Of a stretch of 45,572 nucleotides of DNA, positions 18,428 to 27,034 are shown piece by piece (position 1 is the stretch's first letter; every line of letters begins with the position of its first letter). The stretch comes from Mycobacterium sp. (GTDB lineage Bacteria; Actinomycetota; Actinomycetes; Mycobacteriales; Mycobacteriaceae), in the NCBI RefSeq assembly GCF_025965855.1, contig NZ_JAOPWB010000113.1, positions 1 through 45,572 of the forward strand, given 5' to 3'. The position numbers and the translations under genes were made by a program. A model generated the notes under the pieces. It saw only the letters and a list, made by a program, of their open reading frames with translations, did not search any database and was not told where the DNA came from.

Positions 18428-21016
18428 TTAACGGCCGCCCGCGGTTGAGCCGGTGCGAAGCCAGGTGACCTTGCTGCCCCCGCCGGACGACGAGTTGACG
18501 ATTCGCGAGCCCCGGCTCGCGACTCGGGTCAACGCCACGGGCAGCACGTGCGCCGACACCGAGCCGCCGGTGGTGGCCCGCAGGTGAACGAACGCGCGGA
18601 GGTCTACGTGATGCGGGTATACGCCGTCACCGTCGAAGGTCGGATGAGTGGACAAGGCGACCGTCTCCTGGGCGATGAACCGCTCCGGTTGGGTGACCAG
18701 CTCGCGCCGGCGCGCCTCCAGCGCCGCCTCGGAGGCCTCCGGCCCGATCAGCACGCCAGTTCCGCCCAGGCCGTCGATGGGCTTCACGACCAGGTCGCCG
18801 AGGTTGGCCAGCACGAAGTCGCGCTGCTCGCGCTCGGCGCAGATCCAGGTAGGAACCTGGGCGAGCAGTGGTTTTTCGCCGAGGTAGTACTCGATGATGG
18901 CGGGCACGTGGGCGTAGATCGCCTTGTCGTCGGCCACTCCGTTCGCCAGCGCATTGGCGATCGTGAGGTTGCCGTCGGCGATCGCGGCGAGCAACCCCGG
19001 CCGCAGCGGCGCGCCGTCGTATCCGGCGGAAGACAGCAGCATGTCCTCGTCCATCCGCGCGTAGACGACGTCGATGGGCCGTACGCTGGAACCGATGTGC
19101 CGCACCAACTTTCCGTCGCGCACCGCCAGGTCGGACGGCTGCACCAACGCGACGCCCATCTCCTCGGCCAGGAAGGTGTGTTCGAACCACGCCGAGTCTT
19201 CCCATCCGGCGGACAGCAGCACTACGGCCGGCTCGTCGCCGACGTGCGCCGGTGCCGCCGCCCGCAACGTATCCAACAGTAGCTGCGGCGCCTGGTCGCC
19301 GTCCTCGATCGCGGCGGGCGGTTGCAGCTCGGGGACGTGCTTGCCCAGCAATCGCTGGTTGACGATCGCGTAGGCGGCGCCCGACGGCACCCGGAGATTG
19401 TCCTCGAGAACCATCCATCGGCCGGGCCCGTCGCAGACGATGTCGGTGCCGCTGATGTGCGCGCGCACCGTGTCGCCGGCCAGCCGGCCCGTCGAGCGGA
19501 ACCCCGGTGCCCGGTCCAGAGCCTGCATGCCGATGACGCCGTCGGCGACGATCGTGTGCTCGGAGTAGATGTCGCGCAGGAACGCGTCCAGCGCCCGGGC
19601 CCGCTGAGCCAGGCCTTCACACAACTGCGCCCACTCGTCGGCGGCCACGATGCGCGGCACCAGATCGACCGGGAACAGCTGCGCCCGGCTCTGACCGCTG
19701 ACCCGGAAAGTGATGTTGTCGGCGCGCTGCTCCTGCTCGATACCCGCCTCGCGGGACCGCAGCTGCGCCGCGCCGAGGCGGGCGAGGGTGTCGAGGATCG
19801 ACCGATACTCCTGCCGCGGGCGGCCCTCGGCGTCGACGGCCTCGTCATAGCCGGCGTCGACGGTACCCCGGTAGGCATGGAACAGCGTCGGCTCGCCCGC
19901 GGCTTTAGCGCTGGCCGGCCAGTGGCCGGCGGTCTCGGCGATCAGCTGATCGACGACGTCGGTGAGGCGCCCGCGCCGGCGCAGCGCCCGGCGTTGCCGT
20001 GCCGACGACGTGCCGGTGACCAGTGCCCGGCTCGCTGATTCGCTGACGATTTCCCAGTCACCGCTGTCCTCCAGTTGCGGCCGCAGCGAGTCGACCAACT
20101 CGTTGACCACCTCCGCCGCGGCCCGGCCGGCCGGGCCGTTGACGTCGACGAGGTCGCCCTCCAGCCCCGATCGCGCGGCGCGCCACAGGGCGGCCCGGGC
20201 CAGTGCCGGGGACAGCAGCGTCGCGGGACGGCCGGCGCGCAGCGCCCTGACCTCCCGTTCCACCAGCGCCCGGAACAGCCCGGCGATCAGCACGACGGTG
20301 TCCACGGACGGACAGCCGTCGCACACCCGAAGCTCGAGCGTCGGCGCGCGGGTCGCCGGGCGGACGTCGAAATACACCATCCCGGCGTCGGTGATGACTC
20401 CGCTGGCCACCAGGTCGTTGACCAACCGGTCGTACTCCTCGGCCGACTGCACCGGGGCCGCCGGCCCGGTCGTCGGCCAGCGCTGCCAGATCAGCGTGCG
20501 CATGCTCGAGTAGCCGGTGTCGGAGCCGTCCGACGCGAACGGCGAGCTGGCCGACAACGCCAGCAGCGTGGGCAGGTACGCCGACAGCCGGTGGCCCACC
20601 GCGACCGCTTCGTCGCGGTCGTCGATGCCGACGTGCACCTGGGTGCCGCAGATCAGCTGCTCGCGCGCCAGCAGCTGGTAGTCGGCAAGCATCTGGCGGT
20701 ACCGCGGTGTGCTGGTGACCCGCATCTCGGCCGGCACCGCCAGCGGGACCGACCCCGCGGCCACCACCCCCATGCCCAGGCGGTCCGCCGCCTCGGTCAG
20801 GACGCGGCGGTGGGTGACGAGTTCGACGCGCAGGTCGTCAAGCGAATCGATGACCCGGCTGTTGGTCTCGATGACGCAGCTCTGCAGCTCGGCGACGTAG
20901 TCCCCGGTCAGCCCGGCCAGCAGTTCGGGGGCCCGCGCGGTCAGCCGCCTTGTCTTCAGGTCGACAAGGTGGAACTCCTCTTCGGCGCCCAGCGTTCGAG
21001 GCGACTGTTGTCGCAT
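18428..21016 (-). CDS. Fusion of YbdK-like carboxylate-amine ligase and circularly permuted ATP-grasp domains
   Basis: 862 aa, two ligase modules. Residues ~8-310 are a GCS2/YbdK-type carboxylate-amine ligase (TLGAEEEFHLVD, SCVIETNSRV, GTQVHVGIDD, TGYSSMRTLIWQRWP, APTLELRVCDGCPS). Residues ~400-855 are a circularly permuted ATP-grasp of the DUF404/DUF407 type (NITFRVSGQ, FPVDLVPRIV, MVLEDNLRVPSGA, LGDLVVKPIDGLGGTGVLIG, and the hallmark IVNSSSGGGSK). Both could form an amide bond from a carboxylate and an amine with ATP. Such modules occur in predicted peptide-modification or amide-metabolite operons. ATG 21016 is preceded by TAGCGT at 7 nt; GTG 21025 is an alternative start. First gene of the unit with the AsnO-like and S9 genes. 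Confidence 0.9.
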   Translation of the reverse strand: MRQQSPRTLGAEEEFHLVDLKTRRLTARAPELLAGLTGDYVAELQSCVIETNSRVIDSLDDLRVELVTHRRVLTEAADRLGMGVVAAGSVPLAVPAEMRVTSTPRYRQMLADYQLLAREQLICGTQVHVGIDDRDEAVAVGHRLSAYLPTLLALSASSPFASDGSDTGYSSMRTLIWQRWPTTGPAAPVQSAEEYDRLVNDLVASGVITDAGMVYFDVRPATRAPTLELRVCDGCPSVDTVVLIAGLFRALVEREVRALRAGRPATLLSPALARAALWRAARSGLEGDLVDVNGPAGRAAAEVVNELVDSLRPQLEDSGDWEIVSESASRALVTGTSSARQRRALRRRGRLTDVVDQLIAETAGHWPASAKAAGEPTLFHAYRGTVDAGYDEAVDAEGRPRQEYRSILDTLARLGAAQLRSREAGIEQEQRADNITFRVSGQSRAQLFPVDLVPRIVAADEWAQLCEGLAQRARALDAFLRDIYSEHTIVADGVIGMQALDRAPGFRSTGRLAGDTVRAHISGTDIVCDGPGRWMVLEDNLRVPSGAAYAIVNQRLLGKHVPELQPPAAIEDGDQAPQLLLDTLRAAAPAHVGDEPAVVLLSAGWEDSAWFEHTFLAEEMGVALVQPSDLAVRDGKLVRHIGSSVRPIDVVYARMDEDMLLSSAGYDGAPLRPGLLAAIADGNLTIANALANGVADDKAIYAHVPAIIEYYLGEKPLLAQVPTWICAEREQRDFVLANLGDLVVKPIDGLGGTGVLIGPEASEAALEARRRELVTQPERFIAQETVALSTHPTFDGDGVYPHHVDLRAFVHLRATTGGSVSAHVLPVALTRVASRGSRIVNSSSGGGSKVTWLRTGSTAGGR

Positions 21017-21079
21017 GTCACCCACGCTATGGGCACGTCTTTACCGCCGCGTTAACCGCTTCATGCTACAGAAGGGCCG

Positions 21080-21793
21080 TTAGTCCGACGGACCGGAAGA
21101 GCGGCGTCGCCGGATGGCGGGCCCGATCTCCGCCGGATTCAGCTGCCTGCCGCCCCTGGCGCGGGCCATCGGGTAGAAGCAGAGCCCGATGAGGACGCAG
21201 GTGAAGTGCCCGATCGCGGTGAAGTTCAGCTCGACGCGGTCCATCGTGATCAGCGGGAACCCGAAGATGATGAACAGCACCCCGAGATAACCCCACCGCC
21301 AGGGCCGCGCGATGCGATAGGCCAGCACCGCGATCACGCCGACCAGGAAATAGCTAACCCCGATATCGCGGGCGTGGATCAGCCGCTCCGAGGCATCGTG
21401 TTCCTCGATCGCGAAATAGAGCAGGCCCTCGCTGATGTAGGTGGCGAGGATGTGTGAGCTCAATCCCACGGTTAGCCATCGCACCTGCCCGAGCCAGTGT
21501 TCGGCGGGCGCCAGGAACAGCGTGAACAGCAGCAGGTATGGCTCAAGACTCCTGCCGTCGATCCACAGCAGGCTGGAAAACAGCACATTGAGCGGATCCG
21601 TCGCCAACGCATGGATGTTGGTGGAACGGTGCAGCAGCGCCGCGTGCAGCTGCCGCCTGGGAAGCTCGTGCTGGATGATCGTCGTGATCAACAGCACGAA
21701 CAGCCAGCCGTAGGTCAGCGGCGCACCGCTGACGAAGTGCCACACCGCGAGCCCCATGCTGCGCAGGCCAGCCCGCACGGATGTGTTCGCCAC
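21080..21793 (-). CDS. Rhomboid-like multi-pass membrane protein
   Basis: 237 aa with about six hydrophobic segments. A GVS motif (145-147, in RDIGVSYFLVGV) and a His in a later helix (H196, in AIGHFTCVLIGL) resemble the Ser-His dyad of rhomboid proteases, and LSSHILATYISEG resembles the preceding helix. Similarity to classical rhomboids is weak; I think it belongs to the Rhomboid_2/rhomboid-like group of actinobacteria. GTG 21793 is 13 nt after the glmS stop, so it is probably co-transcribed with glmS. It lies 63 nt upstream of the ATP-grasp fusion gene. Protease activity is unproven. Confidence 0.75.
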   Translation of the reverse strand: MANTSVRAGLRSMGLAVWHFVSGAPLTYGWLFVLLITTIIQHELPRRQLHAALLHRSTNIHALATDPLNVLFSSLLWIDGRSLEPYLLLFTLFLAPAEHWLGQVRWLTVGLSSHILATYISEGLLYFAIEEHDASERLIHARDIGVSYFLVGVIAVLAYRIARPWRWGYLGVLFIIFGFPLITMDRVELNFTAIGHFTCVLIGLCFYPMARARGGRQLNPAEIGPAIRRRRSSGPSD

Positions 21794-21806
21794 GGCTTGA
21801 CCCCGG

Positions 21807-23684
21807 TTATTCGACGGTGACGGACTTGGCCAGGTTGCGCGGCTTGTCGACGTCGTAGCCGCGGGCCTGCGCGACCGACGCGGCGAAGACCTGAAGCGGG
21901 ATGGTCGAGAGCAGCGGCTGTAAAAGGGTTGACACCGAGGGGATTTCGATCAGGTGATCGGCGTAGGGGCGCACGGTGTCATCGCCCTCCTCGGCGATCA
22001 CGATGGTCACCGCGCCGCGCGTCTGGATCTCGCGGATGTTGGACAGCAGCTTGGCGTGCAGCGTGGCCTGGCCCTTCGGCGAGGGCATGACGACGATGAC
22101 CGGCAGGCCGTCCTCGATCAGAGCGATCGGGCCGTGCTTGAGCTCGCCGGCGGCGAACCCCTCGGCGTGCATGTAGGCCAGTTCCTTGAGTTTCAGGGCG
22201 CCCTCCAGCGCCACCGGGTAGCCGACGTGGCGACCCAGGAACAGCACGGTCGGCGATTGGGCGAAGCGATGCGCCAAGGCGACCACCGGTTCGACCGTCC
22301 CGAGCACCTGGGCCACCAGGTCGGGCATCGCCTCCAGCTCGCGGTACTCGCGCGCGACCTCGTCGGGGTACTTGGTGCCGCGGGCCTGCGCCAGCGCCAG
22401 GCCGACCAGGTAGTTGGCGGCTATCTGCGCCAGGAACGTCTTCGTCGACGCCACGCCGATCTCCGGGCCGGCGCGGGTGTACAGCACCGCGTCGCACTCG
22501 CGCGGGATCTGCGAGCCGTTGGTGTTGCAGATCGCCAGCACCTTGGCCTTCTGGTCCTTGGCGTGCCGGACCGCCTCCAGGGTGTCCGCGGTTTCGCCGG
22601 ACTGCGAGATGGCGACGACCAGGGTGCTGCGGTCCAGCACCGGGTCGCGGTAGCGGAATTCGCTGGCCAGCTCGACCTCGACCGGCAGCCGGGTCCAGTG
22701 CTCGATCGCGTACTTGGCGAGCAGCCCGGAGTGATACGCCGTGCCGCAGGCCACCACGAAAACCTTGTCGATCTCGCGCAGCTCCTGATCCGACAGGCGC
22801 TGCTCGTCGAGGACGATCCGGCCGTTGACGAAGTGCCCGAGCAGGGTGTCGGCGACCGCGGTGGGCTGCTCGGCGATCTCCTTGAGCATGAAGTACGGGT
22901 AGCCGCCCTTTTCGGCCGCGGCCAGGTCCCAGTCAATATGAAAAACTCGGGCACTCGCGGCGTCCTCGTTGCCGTCGAAGCCGGTGACGCGGTAGCCGTC
23001 GGCGGTGATGACGACGGCCTGGTCCTGCCCGAGTTCCACGGCGTTGCGGGTGTGTTCGATGAACGCCGCCACGTCGGAGCCGACGAACATCTCGCCGTCA
23101 CCGATCCCGAGCACCAGCGGCGTCGACCGGCGGGCGGCCACGATGGTGCCCGGCTCGTCGGCGCTGGCGAACACCAGGGTGAAGTGGCCCTCGAGCCGGC
23201 GCAGCACCGCCAGCACCGAGGCGGCGAAGTCGCCCGCCGTCTCGCCGTGGCGGTACGCCTGTGCCACCAGGTGCACCGCCACCTCGGTGTCGGTGTCGCT
23301 GGCGAACTCGACGCCGGCGGCCTCCAGCTCGTGGCGCAGGGCCGGGAAGTTCTCGATGATGCCGTTGTGGACGACGGCGATCTTTCCGGCGGCGTCGCGG
23401 TGCGGGTGCGCGTTGCGGTCGGTGGGGCGCCCGTGGGTGGCCCATCGCGTGTGGCCTAGGCCGGTGGTGCCGGCCAGCGATGCGGGCGCCATCTCGGCTG
23501 TTTCTTTGATGGCCTCTTCCAGGTTGGCCAGCCTGCCGGCGCGGCGCCGCACGGTGAGTTTGCCGTGTCCATCGACCAGCGCGATTCCCGACGAGTCGTA
23601 GCCGCGGTACTCCATCCGGCGCAGCGCGTCCATGACGACCTCGCAGGCCGGGCGCTGCCCGACGTAGCCGACGATCCCGCACAT
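21807..23684 (-). CDS. glmS: Glutamine-fructose-6-phosphate aminotransferase GlmS
   Basis: 625 aa. Makes glucosamine-6-phosphate for UDP-GlcNAc. N-terminal glutaminase domain with catalytic Cys (MCGIVGYVGQ), RGYDSSGIAL and HTRWATHG; two SIS isomerase domains with GTAYHSGL, SQSGETADTL, TNGSQIPRE and GRHVGYPVALEGALKLKE; C-terminal DKPRNLAKSVTVE. ATG 23684 gives the Cys directly after Met, which is required for activity, so the longer open frame to 23837 is wrong. GlmM, the next enzyme of the pathway, is encoded 5 kb away at 28686. Confidence 0.97.
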   Translation of the reverse strand: MCGIVGYVGQRPACEVVMDALRRMEYRGYDSSGIALVDGHGKLTVRRRAGRLANLEEAIKETAEMAPASLAGTTGLGHTRWATHGRPTDRNAHPHRDAAGKIAVVHNGIIENFPALRHELEAAGVEFASDTDTEVAVHLVAQAYRHGETAGDFAASVLAVLRRLEGHFTLVFASADEPGTIVAARRSTPLVLGIGDGEMFVGSDVAAFIEHTRNAVELGQDQAVVITADGYRVTGFDGNEDAASARVFHIDWDLAAAEKGGYPYFMLKEIAEQPTAVADTLLGHFVNGRIVLDEQRLSDQELREIDKVFVVACGTAYHSGLLAKYAIEHWTRLPVEVELASEFRYRDPVLDRSTLVVAISQSGETADTLEAVRHAKDQKAKVLAICNTNGSQIPRECDAVLYTRAGPEIGVASTKTFLAQIAANYLVGLALAQARGTKYPDEVAREYRELEAMPDLVAQVLGTVEPVVALAHRFAQSPTVLFLGRHVGYPVALEGALKLKELAYMHAEGFAAGELKHGPIALIEDGLPVIVVMPSPKGQATLHAKLLSNIREIQTRGAVTIVIAEEGDDTVRPYADHLIEIPSVSTLLQPLLSTIPLQVFAASVAQARGYDVDKPRNLAKSVTVE

Positions 23685-24271
23685 TCTGACTAGGGTACGG
23701 CAGCTATCCCCGCGCGCCGCTTTTACACGGCTGACCTGGGCCTGACCCGGGCAAGCCGCCACGAGGCAGGCGGCGCGGGCCGGAACCGCCGACGAAACCC
23801 GGCCGGCGGGCGCCACCTCGGGTTCATTTGAATTCATGCCTTATTCATAAACCCGAAGCTCTTTTCACCTGATGTATTTCCGACGTTTTCGGTCGCGTCA
23901 TTGCCACACCAAACTGTGCATTTAAGCTTCGCGGCAACGGCTAGTGCTGGCAACCACCGGGGAGTAATGCGAACTGCGAGATCGACGGCACCGGGGGCCA
24001 GCGGAAAGGGACGGTGCTGACGCTCGCATGACCACGACAGTGCAGGGCCTTGCGGCAACCGCCACGCGCGATCGCTGCACCACCTTGCGACTGTCCTCGT
24101 GCCATCAGTCTTTCAGCGGATATCAACGTCGACTGTCCAGCTAACACATGGACGTGTGATTTTCCGGAACCCGCAAACACAAACGCAAATCGAGAATCCG
24201 GCGTCGCGCCGCATTCATAAAAAGACAAATCTTGAATCTTTCGCCAGCGCAGCATCTTCCAGGAGGGAATC
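23685..24271. promoter_or_regulatory. 587-bp intergenic region between glmS and the 68-aa gene
   Basis: No convincing gene. The half nearest glmS is GC-rich and should hold the glmS promoter. From ~23840 the composition drops to notably A/T-rich stretches (around 23840-23930 and 24140-24250), unusual in this window. The last 90 bp carry a short hairpin (CGGCG-TCG-CGCCG near 24210), then an A/T-rich stretch and AGGAGGGA before ATG 24272. A long structured leader or an unannotated small RNA is possible. Confidence 0.4.
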
Positions 24272-24478
24272 ATGACCGCTGTTCTGTACGACGACGTGGT
24301 GACGTCCCCGCCGGCGCCCCGGCTGACGGTAAGGCCAGCGCCGAAGCGGGCCCGCCAGTCGCCGATCGGCACCGGGGCTGACCCGATGGTGGATGCCGCG
24401 ACCCGTTTGCTGAGCATCCCGCTGCGCCAGCTGTACGCGGTGCTGTGGCGGGTGGGCCTGATCGAGGTCCTGGCCTAA
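24272..24478 (+). CDS. Small conserved-looking protein, 68 aa, unknown function
   Basis: The best ribosome site in the window (AGGAGGGA, 3 nt from the ATG) and a clean protein support this gene. The N-terminus is Pro/Arg-rich and probably disordered (SPPAPRLTVRPAPKRARQSP). The C-terminal ~30 residues form an amphipathic helix (MVDAATRLLSIPLRQLYAVL) ending WRVGLIEVLA. There are no Cys residues, signal peptide or known motif. It begins after a 587-bp leader and is followed 21 nt later by the hydrolase-like gene. I do not recognise the family. Confidence 0.75.
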   Translation: MTAVLYDDVVTSPPAPRLTVRPAPKRARQSPIGTGADPMVDAATRLLSIPLRQLYAVLWRVGLIEVLA

Positions 24479-24487
24479 GCCATGCGC

Positions 24488-24493
24488 TAACGT
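24488..24493 (+). promoter_or_regulatory. Putative leaderless -10 element for the hydrolase-like gene
   Basis: TAACGT, a TANNNT-type -10 hexamer, ends exactly 6 nt before GTG 24500. No Shine-Dalgarno precedes the GTG. This spacing is what a leaderless mycobacterial mRNA would need. Confidence 0.5.
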
Positions 24494-24499
24494 CGACGG

Positions 24500-25339
24500 G
24501 TGGCCCGCATCCGCAAGCTCGTCGCAGCCCTCAGCCGCCGTGGACCGCACCGGGTTTTGCGTGGCGACCTGGCCTTCGCCGGTTTGCCAGGGGTGGTGTA
24601 CACCCCCGAAGCGGGCCTTAGCCTGCCGGGCGTGGCGTTCGGCCATGACTGGCTCGCCGGTGCGGCTCGCTATTCGGGCCTGCTGGAGCACCTGGCGTCC
24701 TGGGGCATCGTGGCCGGCGCCCCCGACACCGAGCGTGGCCTGGCGCCCTCCGTGCTGAACTTCGCCTTCGATCTCGGTACCGCACTCGACATCGTGGCGG
24801 GGGTGCGCCTCGGGCCCGGCAACATCAGCGTGCATCCCGCCAAGCTCGGCGTGGTGGGCCACGGGTTCGGCGGCTCGGCCGCGGTTTTCGCGGCGGCCGG
24901 CATGGCAGACAAGCCCGCAGCGGTGGCGGCGCTTTTCCCGTCGGTCACCAGTCCCCCGGCCGAGCAGCCCGCCGCGGCGCTGAAAGTCCCGGGCCTGATC
25001 CTGGCCGCGCCGGGAGACGCGAAATCGCTGAACTCTAACGCGCTGGCGCTGGCCGCCGTGTGGGACGCGGCCACGCTGCGCATCGTCAGCAAGGCCCAAC
25101 CCGGCGGGCTGGTCGAGGGCCGGCGACCGACAAAGGTGGTCGGGCTGGCCGGCCCGCACCGGCGCACCCAGCGATCGGTGCGGGCGCTGCTGACCGGCTA
25201 CCTGCTCTATGCGCTGGGCGGTGACAAGAAGTATCGCGACTTCGCCGATCCGGACGTGAAGCTGCCGCGGACGGATCAGTTGGATCCCAGGGCCGAGCCG
25301 GTCGCCCTCGAGGAGAAGGTCGTCGCGCTGCTCAAGTGA
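24500..25339 (+). CDS. Alpha/beta-hydrolase-fold protein lacking the nucleophile (Rv3438-like)
   Basis: 279 aa. The fold is of the dienelactone-hydrolase/PET-esterase type (LPGVAFGHDWLAGAARYSGLL, NISVHPAKLGVVGHGFGG, VPGLILAAPGD). At the nucleophile elbow, where GxSxG is expected, the sequence is G120-H-G-F-G, so Gly122 takes the place of the Ser and ordinary esterase activity is unlikely. Position next to glmS suggests orthology to M. tuberculosis Rv3438. GTG 24500 has a -10-like TAACGT at 6 nt and no Shine-Dalgarno, so leaderless translation is likely. Possible roles are binding or scaffolding. Confidence 0.88.
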   Translation: MARIRKLVAALSRRGPHRVLRGDLAFAGLPGVVYTPEAGLSLPGVAFGHDWLAGAARYSGLLEHLASWGIVAGAPDTERGLAPSVLNFAFDLGTALDIVAGVRLGPGNISVHPAKLGVVGHGFGGSAAVFAAAGMADKPAAVAALFPSVTSPPAEQPAAALKVPGLILAAPGDAKSLNSNALALAAVWDAATLRIVSKAQPGGLVEGRRPTKVVGLAGPHRRTQRSVRALLTGYLLYALGGDKKYRDFADPDVKLPRTDQLDPRAEPVALEEKVVALLK

Positions 25340-25372
25340 TTGCGGCCCACACGAGAAGGTGCAACTAAACGC

Positions 25373-25759
25373 TTAGCTCGCAGCATCTCCTAGGCAGTGG
25401 CCCTGGTCTTTTACGATCGTCCCGCCTGGGGCGAGAGTCAGCGCCGCTGCCTCCGCTTCATCGCTCGTCGGACCCCAGCCTCCGAAGTACTTGCTGTGCG
25501 AAGCGTTCACCGCAAGCGCGACGCACCCACCCGGCCCACTGGCCAGAACACGACAGTCGCTGACTCGCTTGCGACACGCATCCATCACTATCTTCTCGGC
25601 GCCAGATCGGCTGGGTTGCCCCGCATAGATCCCCGAGATATGCCCAGTGGAATCCGATATCGCCATCGCGATCCAATTATCGTCGGCATGCGCGGTCGGC
25701 GTTGCTGCGAATGCCACGCCAATCGCGGTCGCCGCCACTGCCAGCATCTTCATCGGCAT
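25373..25759 (-). CDS. Secreted DUF4189-family protein
   Basis: 128 aa from ATG 25759. A Sec signal peptide (MPMKMLAVAATAIGVAFAATPTAHA) with cleavage after AHA is followed by a ~100-residue domain: NWIAMAISDSTGHISGI, three spaced Cys (DACRKRVSDCRVLASGPGGC), GGWGPTSDEAEAAAL and a terminal GHC. This is the DUF4189 pattern found in small secreted mycobacterial proteins; the four Cys probably form two disulfides. An upstream extension to 25849 would mask the signal peptide and is rejected. Function unknown. Convergent with the Rv3438-like gene (33 nt apart). Confidence 0.85.
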   Translation of the reverse strand: MPMKMLAVAATAIGVAFAATPTAHADDNWIAMAISDSTGHISGIYAGQPSRSGAEKIVMDACRKRVSDCRVLASGPGGCVALAVNASHSKYFGGWGPTSDEAEAAALTLAPGGTIVKDQGHCLGDAAS

Positions 25760-25986
25760 TCCCACCCCATTTCTTTCACCGCATGCTGCTGCGCAAGCAA
25801 CACTATTACACGGCACTACCTCCCGCGACGGGAACAATTCTCGACCCATCTCCGCGGCAGTTGTTTGCTGGCGCGGCGCGATTTGCCGGGGGGCTAAGTC
25901 CTGTATCGAGGATTTCCATCCGATGCTGATCTGACGCGGACCGCCCGCCCCGGCGCGCGCCGTGGTCGTCGTGGTATCTGTCGTTG

Positions 25987-27030
25987 GTGCGAATCGGGAT
26001 CGCTCTGGATTACTCGGGCGGCTTCCACGAGGCCGTCGACCGCGTCGTCGAACTCGAAAAGGCCGGCATCGAGGTCGCGGTGGTGGCCGAGGCCTATTCC
26101 TTCGACGCCGTCAGCCAGCTCGGGTATCTGGCCGCCAAGACCAACACCGTCGAGCTGGCGTCGGGCGTGCTTCCCATCTACATCCGCACGCCGTCGTTGC
26201 TGGCAATGACGGCCGCGGGCCTGGATTTCGTGTCCGACGGACGATTTCGCCTCGGCATCGGCACGTCCGGGCCCCAGGTGATGGAGGGGTTCCACGGCGT
26301 CGAGTTCGACGCCCCGCTGGGCCGCACCCGCGAGATCGTGGAGATCTGCCTGCAGGTGTGGCGGCGCGAGCGCGTGCAATACGCCGGCAAGCATTACCAA
26401 ATCCCGTTGCCCGCGGACCGCGGAACTGGGCTCGGCAAGGCCCTCCAACTCATCAATCACCCAGTGCGCGAACGCATTCCAATCTCCATCGCGGCGCTGG
26501 GCCCGAAAAACGTCGAGCTCACCGCCGAGATCGCCGAGGGCTGGCAGCCCGTCTTCTATCTTCCTGAGAAGGCCCACCTGGTGTGGGGCGACGCGCTGGC
26601 CGCCGGCGCAGCCAAACGCGATCCGGCGCTGGGGCCGCTCGACGTCATGGTGCACGCGTCGCTGGCGATCGGCGATAACGTCGAAGATCGGCTGGCCTGG
26701 GGCAAGCCGCAGCTGGCCCTCTACCTCGGCGGGATGGGCGCCAAGGGCCGCAACTTCTACCACAACCTTGCCACGCGCTACGGCTTCGGCGAGGTCGCCG
26801 ACCGCATCCAGGAGTTGTACCTGTCCGGCCGCAAACGTGAGGCCACCGCCCTAGTGCCCGACGAATTGGTGCGCGGGATGTCGCTCGTCGGCCCGCGCGG
26901 ATACGTCGCCGAACGCTTGGCCGCGTTCGCCGAGGCCGGCGTGACCACGCTGTTGGTGAACCCCATGGCCGCCGAACCCGGCGAAGCCGTGCGCTTCGTC
27001 GAGGACGTCCTTTCGCTGCGGCCGGCCTGA
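25987..27030 (+). CDS. LLM-class F420-dependent oxidoreductase
   Basis: 347 aa. The luciferase-like TIM barrel is recognised by VRIGIALDYSGGF, VAVVAEAYSFDAVSQLGYLA, TNTVELASGVLPIYIRTPSLLAMTAAGLD, GRFRLGIGTSGPQV, and PISIAALGPKNVELTAEIAEGW. These match the F420-dependent subgroup common in mycobacteria rather than FMN luciferases. Substrate unknown. GTG 25987 is chosen because it begins directly with the first barrel strand and lies 6 nt after TATCTG; TTG 25984 is the adjacent alternative. It ends 4 nt before the Rv3439c-like stop codon on the other strand. Confidence 0.9.
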   Translation: MRIGIALDYSGGFHEAVDRVVELEKAGIEVAVVAEAYSFDAVSQLGYLAAKTNTVELASGVLPIYIRTPSLLAMTAAGLDFVSDGRFRLGIGTSGPQVMEGFHGVEFDAPLGRTREIVEICLQVWRRERVQYAGKHYQIPLPADRGTGLGKALQLINHPVRERIPISIAALGPKNVELTAEIAEGWQPVFYLPEKAHLVWGDALAAGAAKRDPALGPLDVMVHASLAIGDNVEDRLAWGKPQLALYLGGMGAKGRNFYHNLATRYGFGEVADRIQELYLSGRKREATALVPDELVRGMSLVGPRGYVAERLAAFAEAGVTTLLVNPMAAEPGEAVRFVEDVLSLRPA

Positions 27031-27034
27031 GCTA

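Noticed and set aside
21807..23837. Longer GlmS start at 23837
   Set aside because: GlmS needs Cys directly after the initiator Met, which fixes the start at 23684.
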